From Streptomyces galbus (GTDB lineage: Bacteria > Actinomycetota > Actinomycetes > Streptomycetales > Streptomycetaceae), in the NCBI RefSeq assembly GCF_005280195.1, contig NZ_SZPR01000018.1, positions 1-64,000 on the forward strand: a stretch of DNA of 64,000 nucleotides, written 5' to 3'. Numbering within the stretch: the first letter of the stretch is position 1; every line of letters starts with the position of its first letter. The position numbers were made by a program, and so were the translations under genes. Shown here piece by piece: positions 35,339 through 43,896 of the stretch. A model generated the notes under the pieces. That model saw nothing but the letters and a program-made list of their open reading frames with translations. It searched no databases and had not been told where the DNA came from.

Positions 35339-36420
35339 GGACCGCACTCGTCATCGGGACCGGGCTGATCGGCACGTCCGTCGCCCTGGCCCTCGCCCAG
35401 CGCGGGGTCGTCGTCCACCTCGACGATCACGACCCCGAGCAGGCCCGTACGGCCGCCGCGCTCGGCGCCGGCACCGAGGAGCCGCCCGCCGGGGTCGTCG
35501 ACCTCGCGGTCGTCGCCGCGCCGCCCGCCCACGTGGCGTCCCTGCTCGCCGACGCCATGACCAGGGGCGTGGCCCGCGGCTACCTGGACGTCGCCAGCGT
35601 CAAGGGCGGCCCGCGCCGGGAACTGCAGGCACGGGGCCTGGACCTGTCGGCGTACATCGGCACCCACCCGATGTCCGGCCGGGAGAAGTCCGGCCCGCTG
35701 GCCGCGACCGCGGACCTGTTCGAGGGGCGCCCCTGGGTGCTCACCCCCACCCGGGACACCGACACCGAGGTGCTCAACCTGGCGTTGGAGCTGGTCTCGC
35801 ACTGCCGGGCCGTGCCGGTCGTGATGGACGCCGACGCCCACGACCGCGCCGTCGCCCTCGTCTCGCACATGCCCCACCTGGTCTCCAGCCTGGTCGCCGC
35901 GCGCCTGGAGCACGCCGAGGAGTCGGCGGTACGGCTGTGCGGCGGGGGCATCCGGGACGTGACCCGGATCGCCGCCTCCGACCCCCGGATGTGGATCGAC
36001 ATCCTCTCCGCGAACCCGGGGCCGGTCGCCGACCTGCTCTCCGACGTGGCCGCCGACCTCGACGGGACCGTGCGGGCGCTGCGCGCGCTGCAGTCCTCCG
36101 ACGAGGACAAGCGGAGCGAGGGGGCCGCCGGGATCGCCGACGTGCTGCGGCGCGGCAACGCCGGCCAAATCCGGGTGCCCGGCAAGCACGGCTCGGCGCC
36201 GCGGGCGTACGAGGCCGTCGTGGTGCTCATCGACGACCAGCCCGGGCAGCTCGCCCGCATCTTCGCGGACGCGGGGGCGGCCGGGGTCAACATCGAGGAC
36301 GTGCGGATCGAGCACGCCACGGGCCGGCAGGCCGGCCTGGTGCAGCTCATGGTCGAGCCGAAGGCCGCGCCGGCGCTGTCCGCGGCGCTGCGCGAGCGGG
36401 GCTGGGCGCTGCGGCAGTAG
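35335..36420 (+). CDS. tyrA: Prephenate dehydrogenase with C-terminal ACT domain
   Basis: 361 residues from GTG 35335. The N-terminal NAD(P) fold has TALVIGTGLIGTSVALALAQ. The catalytic region has GTHPMSGREKSGPLAATADL and, in the helical domain, HDRAVALVSHMPHLVSSLVA. The C-terminal about 80 residues form an ACT domain (VVLIDDQPGQLARIFADAGA and then AGVNIEDVRIEH), which would bind an aromatic amino acid for feedback control. It oxidatively decarboxylates prephenate to 4-hydroxyphenylpyruvate for tyrosine synthesis. Confidence 0.95.
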   Translation: MRTALVIGTGLIGTSVALALAQRGVVVHLDDHDPEQARTAAALGAGTEEPPAGVVDLAVVAAPPAHVASLLADAMTRGVARGYLDVASVKGGPRRELQARGLDLSAYIGTHPMSGREKSGPLAATADLFEGRPWVLTPTRDTDTEVLNLALELVSHCRAVPVVMDADAHDRAVALVSHMPHLVSSLVAARLEHAEESAVRLCGGGIRDVTRIAASDPRMWIDILSANPGPVADLLSDVAADLDGTVRALRALQSSDEDKRSEGAAGIADVLRRGNAGQIRVPGKHGSAPRAYEAVVVLIDDQPGQLARIFADAGAAGVNIEDVRIEHATGRQAGLVQLMVEPKAAPALSAALRERGWALRQ

Positions 36421-36604
36421 GCCGGGCGCGGAGCGGTGGTGCCGGGCGCCGGGCGGTGCTGCCGCGCCCCGTACCGGTGCCGCGGCCGGGCCCCGTCCCC
36501 GTGCCGGGGCTGGAAGGAGGGGTCCGCGCGCCCGGTAACCTGGTGCGGGGTGCCCTCGCGTCCCGCACACCGCTCACCACCTCGCACCAGGAAGGTGTCC
36601 CCCC

Positions 36605-37294
36605 GTGGAAAACGGCGCCGCCCAGCCCGTGATTGTCGCCATCGACGGCCCCGCCGGCACGGGCAAGTCGAGCACGTCGAAGGCCGTGGCCACGCAGCTC
36701 GGCCTGAGCTACCTGGACACCGGGGCCCAGTACCGGGCGATCACCTGGTGGATGGTGACCAACGGGATCGACGTCGAGGACCCGCACGCCGTGGCCGCCG
36801 CGGCCGGCAAGCCGGAGATCGTCTCCGGCACCGACCCGGCCGGCCCGACGATCACCGTGGACGGCGTCGACGTGGCGGGCCCCATCCGCACCCAGGAGGT
36901 CACCTCCAAGGTCAGCCTGGTCAGCGCGGTGCCCGAGGTGCGGGCCCGGATCACCGAGCTGCAGCGCTCCGTCGCGGCCGGCGTCGAGCGGGGCATCGTC
37001 GTCGAGGGCCGGGACATCGGCACGACGGTGCTGCCCGACGCCGACCTGAAGGTCTTCCTCACGGCCTCCCCGGAGGCCCGGGCCGCGCGCCGCAGCGGCG
37101 AGCTGGGCCGGGGCACCGACGTGCGGGCCACCCAGGAGGCGCTCGTCGCGCGGGACCGCATCGACTCCAGCCGCAAGGCGTCCCCGCTCGCCAAGGCCGA
37201 CGACGCCGTCGAGGTCGACACCACCGAGCTCACCCTGGACCAGGTCGTCGAGTGCGTGGTGACCCTCGTCGAGGAGAAGCGGGCCGGGAAGTGA
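36605..37294 (+). CDS. cmk: Cytidylate kinase
   Basis: 229 residues from GTG 36605 behind AGGAAGG. P-loop VIVAIDGPAGTGKSSTSKAV, CMP-site segment YLDTGAQYRAITWW and RDIGTTVLPDADLKVFLTAS are characteristic. It phosphorylates (d)CMP. The gene overlaps the acyltransferase gene (GTGA), and der follows, a conserved tyrA-cmk-plsC-der order in actinobacteria. Confidence 0.96.
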   Translation: MENGAAQPVIVAIDGPAGTGKSSTSKAVATQLGLSYLDTGAQYRAITWWMVTNGIDVEDPHAVAAAAGKPEIVSGTDPAGPTITVDGVDVAGPIRTQEVTSKVSLVSAVPEVRARITELQRSVAAGVERGIVVEGRDIGTTVLPDADLKVFLTASPEARAARRSGELGRGTDVRATQEALVARDRIDSSRKASPLAKADDAVEVDTTELTLDQVVECVVTLVEEKRAGK

Positions 37295-37944
37295 GCGGAC
37301 CCTCCCTGCCCTCGGAGCGGGGCGCAGAGGTCGGGCGGCGCATCGGCGTCGGCCTGATGCACGGGCTGTGGAAGCCGCGTGTGCTCGGCGCCTGGCGGGT
37401 GCCGGCCACCGGCCCGGTGATCCTCGCCGTCAACCACTCCCACAACATCGACGGGCCGATGGTCATGGGCGTCGCGCCCCGGCCCACGCACTTCCTGATC
37501 AAGAAGGAGGTGTTCGTCGGCCCGCTCGGCCGCTTCCTGACCGGCATCGGCCAGGTGGAGGTCGACCGCTCCACCGCCGACCGCACGGCGATCAGCCGGG
37601 CGCTGGCGGTGCTGGAGGGCGGCGGCGTCCTCGGGATCTTCCCCGAGGGCACCCGCGGCGAGGGCGACTTCGCCTCGCTGCGCGCCGGGCTCGCCTACTT
37701 CGCCGTGCGCAGCGGGGCGCCGATCGTGCCCGTGGCCGTGCTGGGAAGTTCCGGGCGCGGCGGACGGTTGGTCAAGGCGCTGCCCCCGCTGCGCAGCCGG
37801 GTCGACGTGGTCTTCGGCGACCCGTTCCCGGCCGGCGACGGTTCCGGGCGGCGCACCCGCAGGGTGCTCGACGAGGCCACGGAGCGCATCCAGAAGCAGC
37901 TCGGCGAGCACCTGCACCACGCCAGGCGCCTCACCGGGCGCTAG
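37291..37944 (+). CDS. plsC: 1-acyl-sn-glycerol-3-phosphate acyltransferase (PlsC family)
   Basis: 217 residues from GTG 37291, overlapping the cmk stop. The HX4D motif is VNHSHNIDGPMVMG, block II is KEVFVGPLGRFLTGIGQVEV, block III is LGIFPEGTRGEGD, and block IV is GAPIVPVAVLG. It acylates lysophosphatidate or a related acceptor at the membrane. It lacks a clear membrane-spanning helix, like many peripheral PlsC homologues. Confidence 0.92.
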   Translation: MSGPSLPSERGAEVGRRIGVGLMHGLWKPRVLGAWRVPATGPVILAVNHSHNIDGPMVMGVAPRPTHFLIKKEVFVGPLGRFLTGIGQVEVDRSTADRTAISRALAVLEGGGVLGIFPEGTRGEGDFASLRAGLAYFAVRSGAPIVPVAVLGSSGRGGRLVKALPPLRSRVDVVFGDPFPAGDGSGRRTRRVLDEATERIQKQLGEHLHHARRLTGR

Positions 37945-38027
37945 GCGACACTGAGTAGTGGATCACCCGGGGAGACAGCCCGGCCGGTCCACCGATCACC
38001 ACGAAGGAACGACGAGGTACGCACTTC

Positions 38028-39506
38028 ATGAACGACCAGAACCAGCCCGGCGACTCGGCTGAGCACGAGTACGACCACGGGGCTCTCGGCGACGCCGAGT
38101 ACGCGCAGTTCATGGAGCTCGCCGCGGAAGAGGGCTTCGACGTCGAGGACGTCGAGGGCGCCATCGAGGAGGCGGGTCACGGCCCGCTGCCCGTCCTCGC
38201 CGTCGTCGGCCGGCCCAATGTCGGCAAGTCGACCCTCGTCAACCGGATCATCGGGCGGCGCGAGGCCGTCGTCGAGGACAAGCCGGGCGTCACCCGCGAC
38301 CGCGTGACCTACGAGGCCGAGTGGGCGGGCCGCCGCTTCAAGGTCGTCGACACCGGCGGCTGGGAGCAGGACGTCCTCGGCATCGACGCCTCCGTGGCCG
38401 CCCAGGCCGAGTACGCGATCGAGGCCGCGGACGCCGTCGTCTTCGTCGTGGACGCCAAGGTCGGCGCCACCGACACCGACGAGGCCGTCGTCCGGCTGCT
38501 GCGCAAGGCCGGCAAGCCGGTCGTGCTGTGCGCCAACAAGGTGGACGGCCCGAGCGGCGAGGCCGACGCGGCCTACCTGTGGAACCTCGGCCTCGGCGAG
38601 CCCCACCCCGTCTCCGCGCTGCACGGCCGCGGCACCGGCGACATGCTCGACGCCGTCCTGGAGGCGCTGCCCGAGGCCCCGGAGCAGAGCTTCGGCACCG
38701 CCGTCGGCGGCCCGCGCCGGGTCGCCCTGATCGGCCGCCCCAACGTCGGCAAGTCCTCGCTGCTGAACAAGGTGGCCGGCGAGGAGCGCGTCGTCGTCAA
38801 CGAACTCGCGGGCACCACCCGCGACCCGGTCGACGAGCTGATCGAACTCGGCGGCAAGACCTGGAAGTTCGTCGACACGGCCGGCATCCGCAAGCGGGTA
38901 CACCTCCAGCAGGGCGCCGACTACTACGCCTCGCTGCGCACCGCGGCCGCCGTCGAGAAGGCCGAGGTCGCGGTCATCCTGATCGACGCCGCCGAGAGCA
39001 TCTCGGTGCAGGACCAGCGCATCGTCACCATGGCGGTCGAGGCGGGTCGCGCGATCGTCATGGCCCTCAACAAGTGGGACACCCTCGACGAGGAGCGCCG
39101 CTACTACCTGGAGCGGGAGATCGAGACGGAGCTGGGCCAGGTCGCCTGGGCCCCGCGCGTCAACGTCTCGGCGCGCACCGGGCGGCACATGGAGAAGCTG
39201 GTCCCGGCGATCGAGACGGCCCTGGCCGGCTGGGAGACCCGGGTGCCGACCGGCCGGCTGAACGCCTTCCTCGGCGAGCTGGTCTCGGCCCACCCGCACC
39301 CGGTCCGGGGCGGCAAGCAGCCGCGCATCCTGTTCGGCACGCAGGCCGGCACCAAGCCGCCGCGGTTCGTGCTCTTCGCCTCCGGCTTCATCGAGGCCGG
39401 CTACCGGCGCTTCATCGAGCGGCGGCTGCGCGAGGAGTTCGGCTTCGAGGGCACCCCGATCCACATCTCGGTGCGGGTGCGCGAGAAGCGCGGCAAGAAG
39501 AAGTGA
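38028..39506 (+). CDS. der: Ribosome-assembly GTPase Der
   Basis: 492 residues. An acidic N-terminal extension of about 55 residues is typical of actinobacterial Der. Two tandem G domains follow: first AVVGRPNVGKSTLVNRIIGR, DTGGWEQD, CANKVDG; second LIGRPNVGKSSLLNKVAGEE, DTAGIRKR, ALNKWDT. A KH-like C-terminal domain ends VRVREKRGKKK. It acts in 50S subunit maturation. ATG 38028 is used with ACGAGG upstream. A very strong terminator follows. Confidence 0.97.
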   Translation: MNDQNQPGDSAEHEYDHGALGDAEYAQFMELAAEEGFDVEDVEGAIEEAGHGPLPVLAVVGRPNVGKSTLVNRIIGRREAVVEDKPGVTRDRVTYEAEWAGRRFKVVDTGGWEQDVLGIDASVAAQAEYAIEAADAVVFVVDAKVGATDTDEAVVRLLRKAGKPVVLCANKVDGPSGEADAAYLWNLGLGEPHPVSALHGRGTGDMLDAVLEALPEAPEQSFGTAVGGPRRVALIGRPNVGKSSLLNKVAGEERVVVNELAGTTRDPVDELIELGGKTWKFVDTAGIRKRVHLQQGADYYASLRTAAAVEKAEVAVILIDAAESISVQDQRIVTMAVEAGRAIVMALNKWDTLDEERRYYLEREIETELGQVAWAPRVNVSARTGRHMEKLVPAIETALAGWETRVPTGRLNAFLGELVSAHPHPVRGGKQPRILFGTQAGTKPPRFVLFASGFIEAGYRRFIERRLREEFGFEGTPIHISVRVREKRGKKK

Positions 39507-39528
39507 CCGGCCGGGCGACCGGTTGAAC

Positions 39529-39568
39529 GCGACGGAGGGGCGGCCCGTGGGGGCCGCCCCTCCGTCGC
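39529..39568. terminator. Strong terminator after der
   Basis: Perfect 18-bp stem, GCGACGGAGGGGCGGCCC against GGGCCGCCCCTCCGTCGC, with a 4-base GTGG loop. It lies between convergent genes (der and the hypothetical ending at 39581) and can serve both. Confidence 0.9.
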
Positions 39569-39580
39569 GCGGTGGGCCTC

Positions 39581-40048
39581 TCAGTAGCCCCGGCGCGGGG
39601 CCGGCGGGAGCGCCGCCGGCACGGGGGTCATCCCGGTGTGCGTGTGCTGCTGGCCGAGCGTCCCGACCCGCTGCCACCCACCGGACGTCTGCTGTCCGAG
39701 GCCCCGGCGCGCACTCTGCGCCCCCGCGCTGTACGCCCCGTAGGAGCTGCTGAACGACCCCGGCCGGGGGGTCTCGTCGTACGGGTCCGTGCGGTGCGGG
39801 AGGCTCCCGAAGGCGGTGAAGCCCAGTTCGTCCTCCCCGCTGCGGTCACCCGGCAGCGCGCGGAAGGACCTGACGTACTCCGCGTAGAGCGCGTCGTAGA
39901 TCGGCGTGGCCGAGGGGCCGCCGGAGGAGTCCTGACCCGGTCGGGCGGAGGGGATCGACGGGAGGGACGGGCGGCGGGGGGAGTCGTATGCGTGCACGTA
40001 AGTCCCAACGACCGGCTGGGGGAAGGGATGCGGTATCCGGCCCCTCAC
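39581..40048 (-). CDS. Hypothetical proline/serine-rich protein
   Basis: 155 residues from GTG 40048; the start is uncertain, since no strong ribosome-binding site is seen. The most protein-like core is ATPIYDALYAEYVRSFRALP followed by GDRSGEDELGF, flanked by low-complexity Pro/Ser/Gly sequence and a tail ending APRRGY. No domain is recognised. It lies 16 bases from the stop of the next minus-strand gene, so the two may be co-transcribed. Confidence 0.65.
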   Translation of the reverse strand: MRGRIPHPFPQPVVGTYVHAYDSPRRPSLPSIPSARPGQDSSGGPSATPIYDALYAEYVRSFRALPGDRSGEDELGFTAFGSLPHRTDPYDETPRPGSFSSSYGAYSAGAQSARRGLGQQTSGGWQRVGTLGQQHTHTGMTPVPAALPPAPRRGY

Positions 40049-40064
40049 CTGCGGGGGAAGCGGC

Positions 40065-40847
40065 TCAGGTGCCCGCGAGCGGCAGTGCGGCGGCGACCAG
40101 CTTGCCGTTGGCGGCGGCCTTGTCGAGCGCGTCGCGCAGCAGGTCCTCGCGCGGCTGGCGCCCGATCGAGCCCACCGGCGCGGCGAACATCAGCACCTGC
40201 TGGTGCTTGTTGGCGGCGGCCCGCCAGCCCTCGGTCACCTGGAGCGGTTGGTGCGCCTGCCACCAGGCCACCGGCTGGCCGCCGTCGGGGCCGGGCTGGA
40301 GCACGGCGTGCAGCCGGCCCATCGCCACCAGCACCGACCACCCGTGCCGCACCGGCGGCGCCTCGGTCAGCTCGGTGACCGGCAGGAAGCCCTGCTCGAT
40401 GAGCAGCGGCAGGAAGTCGTCGCCGGTGCCGGTCGCGCCCGGCCGTACGATCGGCGCGGTCGGCTCGACGACCAGGGCGGGGTGCAACTCGCCCGCGATC
40501 AGCACGAGTCCGCTGGTGACGCCGAGCACGGCCTGCTCGGGCACGACCTTCTCGGGCTCCAGGTCGGTGGTGTCGCCGCCGATGGAGCGGACGGCGCCCC
40601 GCAGTTGCTCCTCGGTGACCTGGACGACCTGGGAGGGCAGACAGGTGGCGTGGGCGAAGGCGAGGACGGCGGTCTCGTCCCCGATGAACAGGACGGTGCT
40701 GGTGCGCTCGTGCTCGGAGTCGCCCGGGGTGCGGCAGGACGTGCAGTCGTAACTGCCCGGGGCGTTCTCTCCGGCGAGCAGCCGGTCGGCTTCTTCGTCG
40801 CCGATCTCGGCGCGTACCTCGTCGCTGACGTCGAGCATGCGCGGCAC
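40065..40847 (-). CDS. Hypothetical conserved protein
   Basis: 260 residues from GTG 40847, with GGGAG six bases upstream. The N-terminus (MLDVSDEVRAEIGDEEADRL, then YDCTSCRTPGD) contains a CxxC pair that could bind metal. The rest alternates strands and helices, with a Trp-rich patch (VAWWQAHQPLQVTEGWRAAA). No signal peptide or membrane helix. I do not recognise the family. It is likely real because of coding-like composition and a clear ribosome-binding site. Confidence 0.75.
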   Translation of the reverse strand: MPRMLDVSDEVRAEIGDEEADRLLAGENAPGSYDCTSCRTPGDSEHERTSTVLFIGDETAVLAFAHATCLPSQVVQVTEEQLRGAVRSIGGDTTDLEPEKVVPEQAVLGVTSGLVLIAGELHPALVVEPTAPIVRPGATGTGDDFLPLLIEQGFLPVTELTEAPPVRHGWSVLVAMGRLHAVLQPGPDGGQPVAWWQAHQPLQVTEGWRAAANKHQQVLMFAAPVGSIGRQPREDLLRDALDKAAANGKLVAAALPLAGT

Positions 40848-41167
40848 GGGTGGCTCCCTCGGATGCGGTGCGGTGACGGGCCGGGTGGCTCCCCGGCCCA
40901 TGAAGAAGACAACGGGCGACCTGTGGCGGGAGTCACGCGGTCCGGCGAACGGAATGGAACCCTCGGACGCGCTCGGTCACGGAGCGAACGGAACAGGACA
41001 CTCCCAGTCAGGTCACGCGACGGTCACGACTGGGGGTTCCGTGAACTGACTCACAGTTTGGGCGAGTTGGGTACCGACATATCCCGACAATCGGGGGCGG
41101 ACCGGCTGGCCCGCAGGGACCGCTACCTCCGGTAACTCCCAACTGGCCTGCGGAAACAGGGAATTGG
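40848..41167. other. Intergenic region upstream of the rpfA promoter
   Basis: No credible gene. It contains a small GTGA-ACTGAC-TCAC dyad near 41040-41055 and lower-GC stretches. I looked for the conserved GGGGTGAATC core of the c-di-AMP riboswitch known upstream of some Streptomyces rpf genes and did not find it here. Confidence 0.4.
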
Positions 41168-41197
41168 TTGATAACGAACCGTCAGCATCCCTAGATT
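41168..41197 (+). promoter_or_regulatory. Promoter of rpfA
   Basis: TTGATA (41168-41173) and TAGATT (41192-41197) with an 18-base spacer form a near-consensus vegetative promoter. It predicts an untranslated leader of about 160 bases. Confidence 0.65.
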
Positions 41198-41203
41198 GCT
41201 CCG

Positions 41204-41363
41204 CCGTGTGCAACGAGCACCGCTCGGGTACGTCCACCGGCCGCGCAGAGCCAGACACCGCGCAGCACCACGCCGGCGGACGGGACGGAGCACGGCGACC
41301 GCGTTCCCTGCGCGGCCGGCGGGCCCCGTTCGGGGAAGCCCGGGTCAGCAGAGAGGGATGTAC
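41204..41363 (+). other. Long GC-rich 5' leader of rpfA
   Basis: About 160 bases between the predicted transcription start and ATG 41364, GC-rich with several possible stems. It does not show the signature bases of the ydaO-type c-di-AMP riboswitch. It may be a plain leader or a different structured element. Confidence 0.35.
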
Positions 41364-42086
41364 ATGTCCGAGTGTGCCGATACCACCCGCGAGAACACCC
41401 GCGTCACCGGCAACAGGACGCGGACGACGGCGGTCCTCGCCGGGGCGGCGCTGCTCGCCCCGCTGGGACTGCTCGCCGCGACCGGCAGCGCCGACGCGGC
41501 GGACGGCGGGGTGTGGGACCGCATCGCCCAGTGCGAGAGCGGCGGCAACTGGCACATCAACACCGGCAACGGCTACTACGGCGGCCTGCAGTTCTCCGCC
41601 TCCACCTGGCGCGCGTACGGCGGCACCGCGTACGCCGCGACGGCCGACGGGGCCACCAGGGACCAGCAGATCGCCGTCGCCACCAAGGTCCAGGGCGCCC
41701 AGGGCTGGGGTGCCTGGCCGGTCTGCTCGGCACGGGCCGGAGCGTCCGGCGGCGCGCCCGCGGCGGCTTCCTCCGGCTCGGGCTCCTCGACGACGACGTC
41801 GAAGAGCGCGGGGGAGCACCACACGCGGCAGAACGGCGCCCCGTCGCAGAGCGCCGCGCCGCGCAAGAGCACCACCACGCACCAGGGTGGCCAGGCGGCC
41901 GAGCGGTCCGCCGTACCCGCCTCGCGCGGCGCCTCCCGCGGTGACTACACCGTCCGCCAGGGCGACACGCTGAGCACCATCGCCGCGGCCAACGGCACCA
42001 CCTGGCAGCGCCTGTACGCCGCCAACCGGGCCGTCGTCGGCGGCGACCCCGACCTGATCGTGCCCGGCCAGCGCCTCCTCTTCTGA
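41364..42086 (+). CDS. rpfA: Resuscitation-promoting factor with LysM domain
   Basis: 240 residues from ATG 41364, with GAGAGGG about six bases upstream. A signal peptide covers residues 1 to about 45 (TTAVLAGAALLAPLGLLAAT, cleavage near ADA-AD). The Rpf lysozyme-like domain is about residues 48-125 (VWDRIAQCESGGNWHINTGN, catalytic Glu58). A Ser/Thr/Gly linker follows, then a C-terminal LysM peptidoglycan-binding domain from about residue 194 (DYTVRQGDTLSTIAAANGTT). It is secreted, hydrolyses peptidoglycan and promotes spore germination in Streptomyces. It is monocistronic, with its own promoter and a perfect terminator. Confidence 0.95.
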   Translation: MSECADTTRENTRVTGNRTRTTAVLAGAALLAPLGLLAATGSADAADGGVWDRIAQCESGGNWHINTGNGYYGGLQFSASTWRAYGGTAYAATADGATRDQQIAVATKVQGAQGWGAWPVCSARAGASGGAPAAASSGSGSSTTTSKSAGEHHTRQNGAPSQSAAPRKSTTTHQGGQAAERSAVPASRGASRGDYTVRQGDTLSTIAAANGTTWQRLYAANRAVVGGDPDLIVPGQRLLF

Positions 42087-42121
42087 GCCGCGCCCCGACC
42101 CGGCACGCACCGTCGTGCGCA

Positions 42122-42153
42122 GGCCCCGCCCGGTCCGTCGACCGGGCGGGGCC
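42122..42153. terminator. Terminator after rpfA
   Basis: Perfect 14-bp stem GGCCCCGCCCGGTC / GACCGGGCGGGGCC with a 4-base loop, 35 bases after the stop. Confidence 0.85.
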
Positions 42154-42175
42154 CGTCCGTCCCGCGCCCGGCTGG

Positions 42176-42181
42176 CAGACT
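42176..42181 (+). promoter_or_regulatory. Probable -10 (CAGACT) of the leaderless WYL gene
   Basis: CAGACT is six bases upstream of ATG 42188 and no Shine-Dalgarno is present. Confidence 0.45.
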
Positions 42182-42187
42182 CGCCCC

Positions 42188-43192
42188 ATGCTGGAGACCT
42201 CCGCCCGACTGCTGCGTCTGCTCTCGCTGCTCCAGGCCTACCGGGAGTGGTCCGGCGCCGAGTTGGCCGAACGGCTCCGGGTCACGCCGCGGACCGTGCG
42301 GCGGGACGTGGAGCGGCTGCGGGAACTGGGCTACCCCGTGCACGCGAGCCCCGGCACCGGCGGCGGTTACCAGCTCGGCCCGGGCGCCGACCTCCCGCCG
42401 CTGCTGCTCGACGACGACGAGGCCGTCGCCGTGGCCGTCGGACTGCGCACCGCCGCCGGACAGGCCGTCGAGGGCATCGGCGAGAGCTCGGTGCGGGCGC
42501 TGGCGAAGCTGGAGCAGGTGCTGCCGCACCGGCTGCGCCGCAGGGTGGGCGCGCTCACCGCGTTCACGGTGCCGATGGCGCGCGCGGCGCAGCCGGCCGC
42601 CGTCGACCCGGCCGTGCTCACCGAGCTCGCCCACCTGTGCCGGGACGCCGAGCTGCTGCGCTTCGCGTACACCGGCGCGGACGGCACCGAGAGCCGCCGC
42701 ACCGTCGAACCGCACCGCCTGGTGTGCAGCGAGCGCCGCTGGTACCTGGTCGCCTGGGACGTCGAGCGCGCCGGCTGGCGGACGTTCCGGGTGGACCGCA
42801 TCACCCCGAAGCCGCCGCACGGGCCGCGCTTCGAGCCGCGCGAGCCGCCGGCCGAGGACCTCGCCGCGTACGTCTCCGAGGGGGTCTCCACGCGCGTGTA
42901 CGCCGAGCACGCGACCGTGCGGCTGCTGGTGCCCCTGGAGCGGGCCGCCGAGCGGATCTCCCCGTCCGCCGGGACGCTGCGGGCCGACGGACCGGACGCG
43001 TGCCTGCTGCGCACCGGGGCCGGCAGCCTCGACGTCATGGTGATCCACGTGGTGATGATGGGCTTCCCCTTCGAGGTGCTGGAGCCGCCCGAGCTGATCG
43101 AGGCGCTCCGGCGGACGAGGGACCGGCTCGACGACGCCCTGTCCCGGGCCGAGGGGGCGGCCGCGCGGCCCCCGGCCGGGGGACTCGGCTAG
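42188..43192 (+). CDS. WYL-domain helix-turn-helix transcriptional regulator
   Basis: 334 residues. The N-terminal HTH is LLRLLSLLQAYREWSGAELA then VTPRTVRRDVERLRELGYPV. The WYL domain is in the middle (CSERRWYLVAWDVERAGWRT and FRVDRI), with a C-terminal WCX extension. WYL domains sense nucleic acids or nucleotides, and members regulate DNA damage and phage-defence genes among others. No defence genes adjoin it, so the target is unknown. The start looks leaderless. Confidence 0.92.
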   Translation: MLETSARLLRLLSLLQAYREWSGAELAERLRVTPRTVRRDVERLRELGYPVHASPGTGGGYQLGPGADLPPLLLDDDEAVAVAVGLRTAAGQAVEGIGESSVRALAKLEQVLPHRLRRRVGALTAFTVPMARAAQPAAVDPAVLTELAHLCRDAELLRFAYTGADGTESRRTVEPHRLVCSERRWYLVAWDVERAGWRTFRVDRITPKPPHGPRFEPREPPAEDLAAYVSEGVSTRVYAEHATVRLLVPLERAAERISPSAGTLRADGPDACLLRTGAGSLDVMVIHVVMMGFPFEVLEPPELIEALRRTRDRLDDALSRAEGAAARPPAGGLG

Positions 43193-43550
43193 CGCGGCGG
43201 CCCGCAGGTGTGGCGCACCGGGGCCGGGGCATACGGAGATGGTGTGCGGAAGCCGTGTATTTTCCCTGCACCGTCGGCTTCCGCTCCTCGGCGTGTCCGG
43301 ATACCGCCCACTGGGGAATGCGGCGGGTTACCGCGGGTTCATCCATAACGCCCGCGCGCGTTATTCGAGAAGCCGATCCGGCCTTCCGGGAATTGCGTTC
43401 GAATAGGCACCGTAGGCATGCGGGGTTGCCGCCCCGAGTGACGGAACAGGGTCAAACCAGGACCGGGACGCTGTGACAGAAGTGTGACAGGAGTGGCTCC
43501 CGGGGTCCGGCGGCACCGGGCGCGGGCTTCCGGCTCGGCGCCCTGCGGCC
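43193..43550. other. Intergenic region without a recognised gene
   Basis: About 360 bases. The composition is lower in GC around 43330-43420 and short frames lack coding bias. A repeated GTGACAGAAGTGTGACAGGA motif (about 43470-43490) contains two GTGACAG units about 11 bases apart. It may be a regulator site, but nothing else is supported. Confidence 0.35.
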
Positions 43551-43556
43551 TAGCGT
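43551..43556 (+). promoter_or_regulatory. Probable -10 (TAGCGT) of the leaderless I78 gene
   Basis: TAGCGT ends six bases before ATG 43563, without a Shine-Dalgarno. Confidence 0.5.
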
Positions 43557-43562
43557 GGCCGT

Positions 43563-43778
43563 ATGGCACCCATTCCCACGCCCCCGGCGGAGCCCCACGA
43601 CAGCACGGACGCCTACGTCGGCCTGGAGGCCGAGCGCGCCGAACGGCTCGCGCGCGAACGGGGATGGTCGACGGTGCGCACGCTGGCGCCCGGGGCGATC
43701 ATCACCATGGAGTACCGCGTGGGCAGGCTGAACTTCGAGGTGCGCGACGGCCGGGTGGGCCGCGCCTGGAAGGGCTGA
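43563..43778 (+). CDS. I78-family peptidase-inhibitor-like protein
   Basis: 71 residues. AYVGLEAERAERLARERGWS then VRTLAPGAIITMEYRVGRLN and FEVRDGRVGRAWKG match the potato-inhibitor-like I78 pattern: a helix, an exposed loop, then RLNFEVRDGRV strands. There is no signal peptide, so it acts inside the cell or is a structural relative. Known I78 proteins inhibit serine proteases. Target unknown. A leaderless start and an immediate terminator make it a single-gene unit. Confidence 0.82.
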   Translation: MAPIPTPPAEPHDSTDAYVGLEAERAERLARERGWSTVRTLAPGAIITMEYRVGRLNFEVRDGRVGRAWKG

Positions 43779-43807
43779 CCCCGTACGCCCGTCCCGCGCG
43801 CCGACGA

Positions 43808-43845
43808 CGAAGGCCCCGGTCCCTCGAGGGGAACCGGGGCCTTCG
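43808..43845. terminator. Terminator after the I78 gene
   Basis: CGAAGGCCCCGGT pairs perfectly with ACCGGGGCCTTCG around a 12-base loop. It lies between convergent genes. Confidence 0.85.
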
Positions 43846-43896
43846 CTGCGGGGTCCGGGTGTGCGTACCGGTGGGCCCCGCCGTCCTTCCGGCCGG

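Noticed and set aside
40920..41363. c-di-AMP (ydaO) riboswitch upstream of rpfA
   Set aside because: The conserved core bases of that riboswitch class are not present in the leader.
43339..43569. Short minus-strand frame upstream of the I78 gene
   Set aside because: Non-coding composition, and its start overlaps the I78 start region; no ribosome-binding site.
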